From: Nipponacmea schrenckii
Lineage: Eukaryota; Mollusca; Gastropoda; Lottiidae
Assembly (NCBI GenBank): GCA_030562195.1
Contig: JAUJPP010000007.1
Coordinates: forward strand, 21,449,769-21,513,768
DNA: 64,000 nt
Reading direction: 5' to 3'
The position numbers and the translations under genes were made by a program. The notes below the pieces were generated by a model. It saw nothing but the letters and a program-made list of their open reading frames with translations, was not told the DNA's origin and searched no databases. Shown in pieces: positions 59,593 to 64,000 of the stretch; position 1 is the stretch's first letter, and each line of letters begins with the position of its first letter.

Positions 59593-59915
59593 GCAGGTAA
59601 GAATCAAAATCTTTAAATAAGATATCAAGTTTTAGATAAAGGGGGAGTTGTAGCTTCAAAACTGAGTGGCCCATATCACTTCGTGTCAATTATTGATGCA
59701 GGTAAAAGGAAAGTGTTTTTTTTTTTTAGAGATAAAAAGAATTAATCTCATATAAAATGATTGACATTTGCAAAATTATAGAAAACCAATAAATCACATT
59801 TGCCGGCTCTCTCTAACGATTTTTGTTTTATAGAATATATATTGTGATGCTTACAACGACGAAGTCCAACACTGCTTGGAGCGCATTATACAAGATGTTT
59901 TAATTTTTATTTCAG

Positions 59916-60048
59916 TGACATCAGTATTCTGAAGAATTGTTTATCAGATAAAATAATAGCTATAGACGATTGTTCTGTTCTGGCTGAAATATTTATCGAT
60001 TACCTAGTCGATAAAGTTGCTGTACATTTCATAGGAAATGCCTGTTAG
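59916..60048 (+). CDS. last exon of a second copy of the secreted cysteine-rich gene (partial)
   Basis: The 133-nt exon starts after 'atttcag', ends at TAG 60,046-60,048 and is identical in sequence to 38,644-38,776. It encodes the end with 'KNCLSDK', 'DDCSVLAEIF' and 'GNAC'. The preceding exon is lost in the gap except for its last bases 'gcag' and donor at 59,593. Whether upstream exons exist, and whether that copy lacks the frameshift, cannot be seen here. Exon identity amid small flanking differences suggests recent origin or allelism. Confidence 0.72.
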
Positions 60049-61429
60049 GTGACATGGCATTGAGGGCAGTATCAGTACATATTGTATCTGTGGCATTAGT
60101 ATCAAGACGACTAGCTTGTATAGTTCATATTTATTAAATGACAATGAAATCATCCATTTAACTTTGTAGATCGATAGTCCTACACTTAGGATCCATTTAT
60201 ATAGCACAATTATTATGAAAAAAAAGCGCCCATACATCCAATAAAAGAGTAATAATGCCATTATTATTGTTTAACCTACAATAAATAATAAATTATCTGA
60301 TGTGTTTTATTCCATATTTAATTCTACCTTTCAATGTAAATCCTGGTTAAATTTGTCTTTGTTGTTCTAAAACTCGGTCCGTAGACAATGTCCAGATGGA
60401 TAGAATATACTGAGGTGGGCTACTGTTTTGGGGAAATGAATTTAGGGCATATTGGCCCTTGTGTCACTTTCGATTATTAAGAAATGAAAATGAAATAAAT
60501 GGAGTATTACGTCCCACTCTTCTGACGATTATTAAGAAGTAGCCTACTTTATATAACTCTAGAGAAGTAGGCCTAGATCATATCTACATCATATTACGTG
60601 TCACATTAGAAGGAACTAGACATGGAAGATAGATAGCATCTATTAGTCGTGTACCGACAACTTTGGAATTCATTGCTCATATCCCGACAAAGTGGCAGCA
60701 ATGAGTATAGATACTATTTGGTTGTAGTCTGTTTTTGTAACCTTATCATCGAATGAAAAGAGTTCTTCCCCTTATTCAACCTTGACCTATCATACAGTAG
60801 ATAACCGATTGTACCTCCTAAAGGGCTGACAGGAATAGCTCTTACGATTTTAATCCCGTGGTGAGTAGCCTGTTTTGATTTAAATCAATATCGAAGACTT
60901 GTTGTTGCCTGTTTTAAAGCTTTCCATTGACAGTTGGTCTGATGTAATATTCTTGAGTTATAAGGTATAATACTAATAGGTCTTTGAGTCTACACTTGTC
61001 CCACGTCCAATGTGTTTAATAATATTGACTATTGATAAAATAAGTATGCATCCCATACTGTATGAATTTGCAAAAAGCGAACATAAAACTATATTCAGAA
61101 ATTTTGAAAAAAGCAAGGGATGAATCTGTTCTGTTTGAGTTAAAGCCTGTCAAGGTAATCAACGTTCCAATAGGATAAAACAACATCCCATCCATGCTCA
61201 AGCAAGCACACTATGGCCATCATTTTCCTGTGTATTGTATAGGCGGGTCCATTCATATTTCCCCGCCAAAACCATGGGCGCGGCCATTAGAGTATCACGT
61301 GACATGTCCGCCATTACGAGCGTGAAATTTGCCTAGCCTCGTTCCCGTTCCCGTTAGTTAATGGCGTCAAGGCGAAATATTTTTTGTTTACATAAATTTT
61401 TCGTTGTTCAACGATCAAAGTGAAAAAGA

Positions 61430-61858
61430 ATGGATCAAAGAAAATACACGAAAAGTGGAGGAACATCTTGTACGATCAACGGCTGTACCAATAATAGGCG
61501 AAAAATCAACCAGTGGAAGGAAATGGTGTTTGAAGTTCATCACCTTACCCACGAAGAATGTCCATGTTTATTACCTTTCCGATTTTTATCGATGCCGTCT
61601 AATGATGAACCAGCTCAACTCGAATGGATGAAGGCTATCAATCGCAAATTTCTACCAAAGAAAATTTATGTTTGTTCTGAACATTGTATTGGAGGAGTTC
61701 CGACGCCAGAAAATCCCATTCCTAAGTTAAAGCGTGGTTACGAGGCGATTGTTACACCTGGCAGGCGCAAGTTATTGAGGCGTGATGATACAACAGGTGC
61801 GGCTGTGAAAAAACGGAAGTTATCGATAGATAGGAACGAAGAGCAGCTACCTGTTTGA
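61430..61858 (+). CDS. THAP-type zinc-finger protein, 142 residues
   Basis: C14-x4-C19, a conserved W66 after 'PFRFLSMPSNDEPAQLEW', and C82-x2-H85 in 'YVCSEHCIGG' make a C2CH THAP finger of usual length (about 90 residues). 'GGVPTPENPIPKLKRGYEAI' follows. The C-terminus is basic ('RRKLLRRD', 'KKRKL'), a likely nuclear localisation signal. THAP fingers bind DNA sequence-specifically and occur in transposases and host regulators. There is no DDE domain, so it is either the DNA-binding remnant of a transposase or a second protein of the element. The start at 61,430 gives the finger intact. Confidence 0.72.
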   Translation: MDQRKYTKSGGTSCTINGCTNNRRKINQWKEMVFEVHHLTHEECPCLLPFRFLSMPSNDEPAQLEWMKAINRKFLPKKIYVCSEHCIGGVPTPENPIPKLKRGYEAIVTPGRRKLLRRDDTTGAAVKKRKLSIDRNEEQLPV

Positions 61859-62948
61859 TTAATGACAATGATTCTTTATTATACACGGGTGTGAAGAAAG
61901 AGGTGTTTTTTTTTTTTAATTAGTTGAGTGTAGGACTACTTTCAATATTTTCACCTTTTAGGCCTAATTAGATATTGCAGGTCAAATATTACTTGTTCTT
62001 ATGAGGCTAAGGTTAAATTTAATATTTATGTAGACGCTTTGGAATTTCTAAAAGTCTTGCCAGTAAAATATTTAGTTCTTAGATTCCTGTTCTTGCTGAC
62101 AAATTGAAATCCTTAATTATTTGGCTATTTTGAGGAATGATTTAATTCGAGAAATTGACAATGATGCTTATTTATTATGTAAAATATGGATAGAACAGAT
62201 ATTGACTTTGTTATATATATTTTCCCACCCGCATCATTAAATAAATGCTTACTACCTTCTGTATTTCATTGCATTTGCACTAACTAGCTATCCTCATTTC
62301 TTCAGACCTCGAAAATTATTTGTCAATTAACTATTCTTCTCAGAAAAAAAAATTATAGTGCAAAGCTAAGACTGGGATCTAGCTATTGGTGAAGACCACA
62401 ATCCCTTACAGATTTAGATTTACAGAAAATTTTTTATAAGCCTTGTCAGAATGTAAGTACAAGAATATCAATAAGTGGCTTTGGGTGAGACATATGAGTG
62501 ATAGGTGAAGGGAATGAAGGATTAAAATGCTTACTATTTAATTTGATAATTTATTCTTTTCAACAAATCATCAAGAAAACATATCACGAAAATTAAGTGA
62601 ACTGCTTTCATTAAAATTCTTTCAATTATTCAAGTAGGGCAATCATATTTTTATAAATAAAACTGGGTCACAAATGTCAACAAACACAAAAACTATCCAA
62701 AAATGCGATATGACGGGTAATATCAGCACGAATTTCAATAAAACACTGCCCACGTAGACAGTCAGTAAAATAGAGTTAATTAAATATAAATTGGATCAAA
62801 TATCTTCTAAAGGCTAGTGAAATGGCACAAAAATTGCGATCAGATTAGGCCTACTCGACGTGAAATTTCACTCTCGTAATGGCAGATTTCACAACGGCGC
62901 CTCTAGTGGCAGATATTTAAACTGAGGCGACAACTGAAAAAAACCGTC
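61859..62948. other. 3' part of the THAP element, non-coding
   Basis: No ORF with transposase-like content is visible between the THAP gene and the right end. The catalytic gene was probably lost from this region. Confidence 0.45.
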
Positions 62949-63938
62949 TATACAAACAAATATTCTGAGTGATTTATATTATTTGGAAATTGTGTCAGTT
63001 TTGAAGTATTCATTCTAGACCATATGAATTGTTTTTTCTCAAGATTTGTCACCTCCATGCACAAGCTTGCTATGGCAATCATTTTCCGGCGAACGGTATA
63101 TTAAGCAAATATTTCCAGTGATTAATATTTGCTGAAAACTGTGTAATTCTTAATCATATGAATAGCTGTTGGTCTTCTGTGAATTTGAATATCGTACACT
63201 GCTGAAGATGTTGAGGTCAGTTCAAGAGTAGTGGTCAAGGACGTGGGAAAATTACAATGATTAAAACAGATTTCCATGTCTCGCAATTTGAAAATCACTT
63301 AATGGATGTATTCAGTGTTTTATAATAAATTACTTGATTTTGTGGATTTATCAGATCATAGAGGGATTTTGATGTTAGTTATGACACCAGGGATATACTG
63401 TTAATGGCCAAGTTTGAATGAAATTAAAATTCAAAGTTTTATATTATTAATATATATAATTATATATTACAAAATATTAATACTTTACATCACTATTATA
63501 ACAAGCAGTTACATAGCATCTTACCCAATACATTTTCAGTATATTAAGGGCTGTAACTCTGTCAATATGTGTCAAATCCATTCTAGTTAGAACTTTCTCT
63601 CATTGATAAAAACCTACGGTACACACAATAATGTCACTTGTTCATCTATTTGACCTTCACAAAAAATGTTTTTCTATTTTAGCCATGGGGTAAAGATATA
63701 TTTTATTTAACATTTCAAACTTTAATTCCTGTATACAACAGGTAAAATAAGATTGTAGGCCACTGGGTCAGGTATACGTAAGAACTGTTATTTTTGAGGA
63801 AGTCTTCCCAAGAAAATAATTAATGCTTCTGTTAAAATAATGATGGATGTTACAGCTACCTCGAGCTATATTAAACTCAACTCTGTTCCTCAGCTGCAGA
63901 CCAAAGTTCAAGACAAAGTATGAGCCTTGACTGTTTTT

Positions 63939-64000
63939 ATACGCCCACATGAAATGGGGGGCGTGTATTGTCGTCACCCACATCCGTCCGTCCACAATTG
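63939..64000 (+). mobile_element. 5' end of a pearl/Helentron-like element (window edge)
   Basis: 'atacgcccacatgaaatggg' followed by 'cgtgtattgtcgtcaccc' and 'atccgtccgtcc' is almost identical to the start of the element at 53,711. Copy 1 shows the empty site: 'ctgttttt' continues as 'gcaattactgg' at 40,989-41,007. Confidence 0.85.

Larger units (their letters stand above)
61242..62948 (+). mobile_element. THAP-gene transposon insertion, ~1.7 kb, present only in copy 2
   Basis: Flanked by TATA at 61,238-61,241 and 62,949-62,952, while copy 1 has a single tata at the empty site, so the target duplication is 4 bp or less (ATA, TAT and TATA all fit). Termini 'ggcgggtcc' and 'aaaccgtc' match only weakly. 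Subterminal inverted repeats 'gccattacgagcgtgaaatt' (61,309 onward) and its near complement (about 62,863-62,885) are clear. It carries one THAP ORF and no transposase. A 3-bp duplication would fit PIF/Harbinger-like elements, some of which encode THAP proteins; this is inference. Confidence 0.75.
59593..63938. repeat. segmental duplication copy 2, with two extra insertions
   Basis: Near-identical to 38,321-40,996. It contains a 1.7-kb THAP element (61,242-62,948) absent from copy 1. Other differences: a 44-bp deletion near 60,819, about 27 bp inserted near 63,367, and point changes. At 63,939 copy 2 leaves the shared sequence at the exact start of a pearl-like element. The 5' end of the copy is lost in the gap. 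Confidence 0.93.

Noticed and set aside
59032..59689. ORFs across the N gap
   Set aside because: They are artefacts of reading N as open codons.

Overview
The window is nuclear DNA from an animal. It is AT-rich, has GT-AG introns, and is loaded with degenerate transposable elements. It holds a TIR-domain Toll-like receptor, a GLYAT-type acyltransferase, a small secreted cysteine-rich gene, a THAP zinc-finger gene and a Crypton-type tyrosine recombinase gene. Repeats of the kind known from mollusc genomes (pearl/Helentron-like elements with ~160-bp core repeats, DIRS, RTE-like and I/Jockey-like LINEs) make a mollusc, perhaps a gastropod, the best guess. That guess is inference; nothing here is a species marker.

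Layout. 1-2.1 kb: a two-exon Crypton-type tyrosine recombinase gene (+). 2.1-3.6 kb: non-coding DNA with short tandem repeats. 3.6-6.75 kb: an I/Jockey-like LINE (-) with intact ORF1 and an internally deleted ORF2. 7.5-9.2 kb: small coding remnants (-), one like the C-terminus of a transposase-derived family. 9.2-11.65 kb: a 5'-truncated, frameshifted RTE-like LINE (+). 13.0-15.07 kb: a gag-protease-only LTR element (-) whose 3' LTR is cut short by an octamer fold-back satellite. 16.2-20.9 kb: a nearly full-length DIRS retrotransposon (-). 21.1-23.2 kb: an intronless Toll-like receptor (+). 23.6-27.9 kb: a five-exon GLYAT-like gene (-), reassembled here exon by exon. 31.9-33.8 kb: a 36-bp minisatellite. 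36.0-38.8 kb: a secreted cysteine-rich gene (+) with one apparent 1-nt frameshift. 41.4-43.4 kb: Ty3/Gypsy pol remnant (-) with a 0.78-kb hAT-like MITE nested in it. 44.1-45.4 kb: a fold-back element with a 9-bp target duplication. 48.7-49.8 and 53.7-55.8 kb: pearl-like elements. 59.09-59.59 kb: an assembly gap of exactly 500 N. 59.6-63.9 kb: a second copy of 38.3-41.0 kb, carrying an extra 1.7-kb THAP-gene transposon with short target duplications.

The host genes are few: the TLR (innate sensing), the GLYAT-like enzyme (acyl conjugation) and the secreted cysteine-rich protein. They show no operon-like link. Mobile DNA and satellites dominate the rest. Because the 38.3-41.0 kb block recurs beyond the gap, the window either holds a segmental duplication or a mis-joined second haplotype. 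In both cases the two copies give clean filled and empty sites for two insertions.
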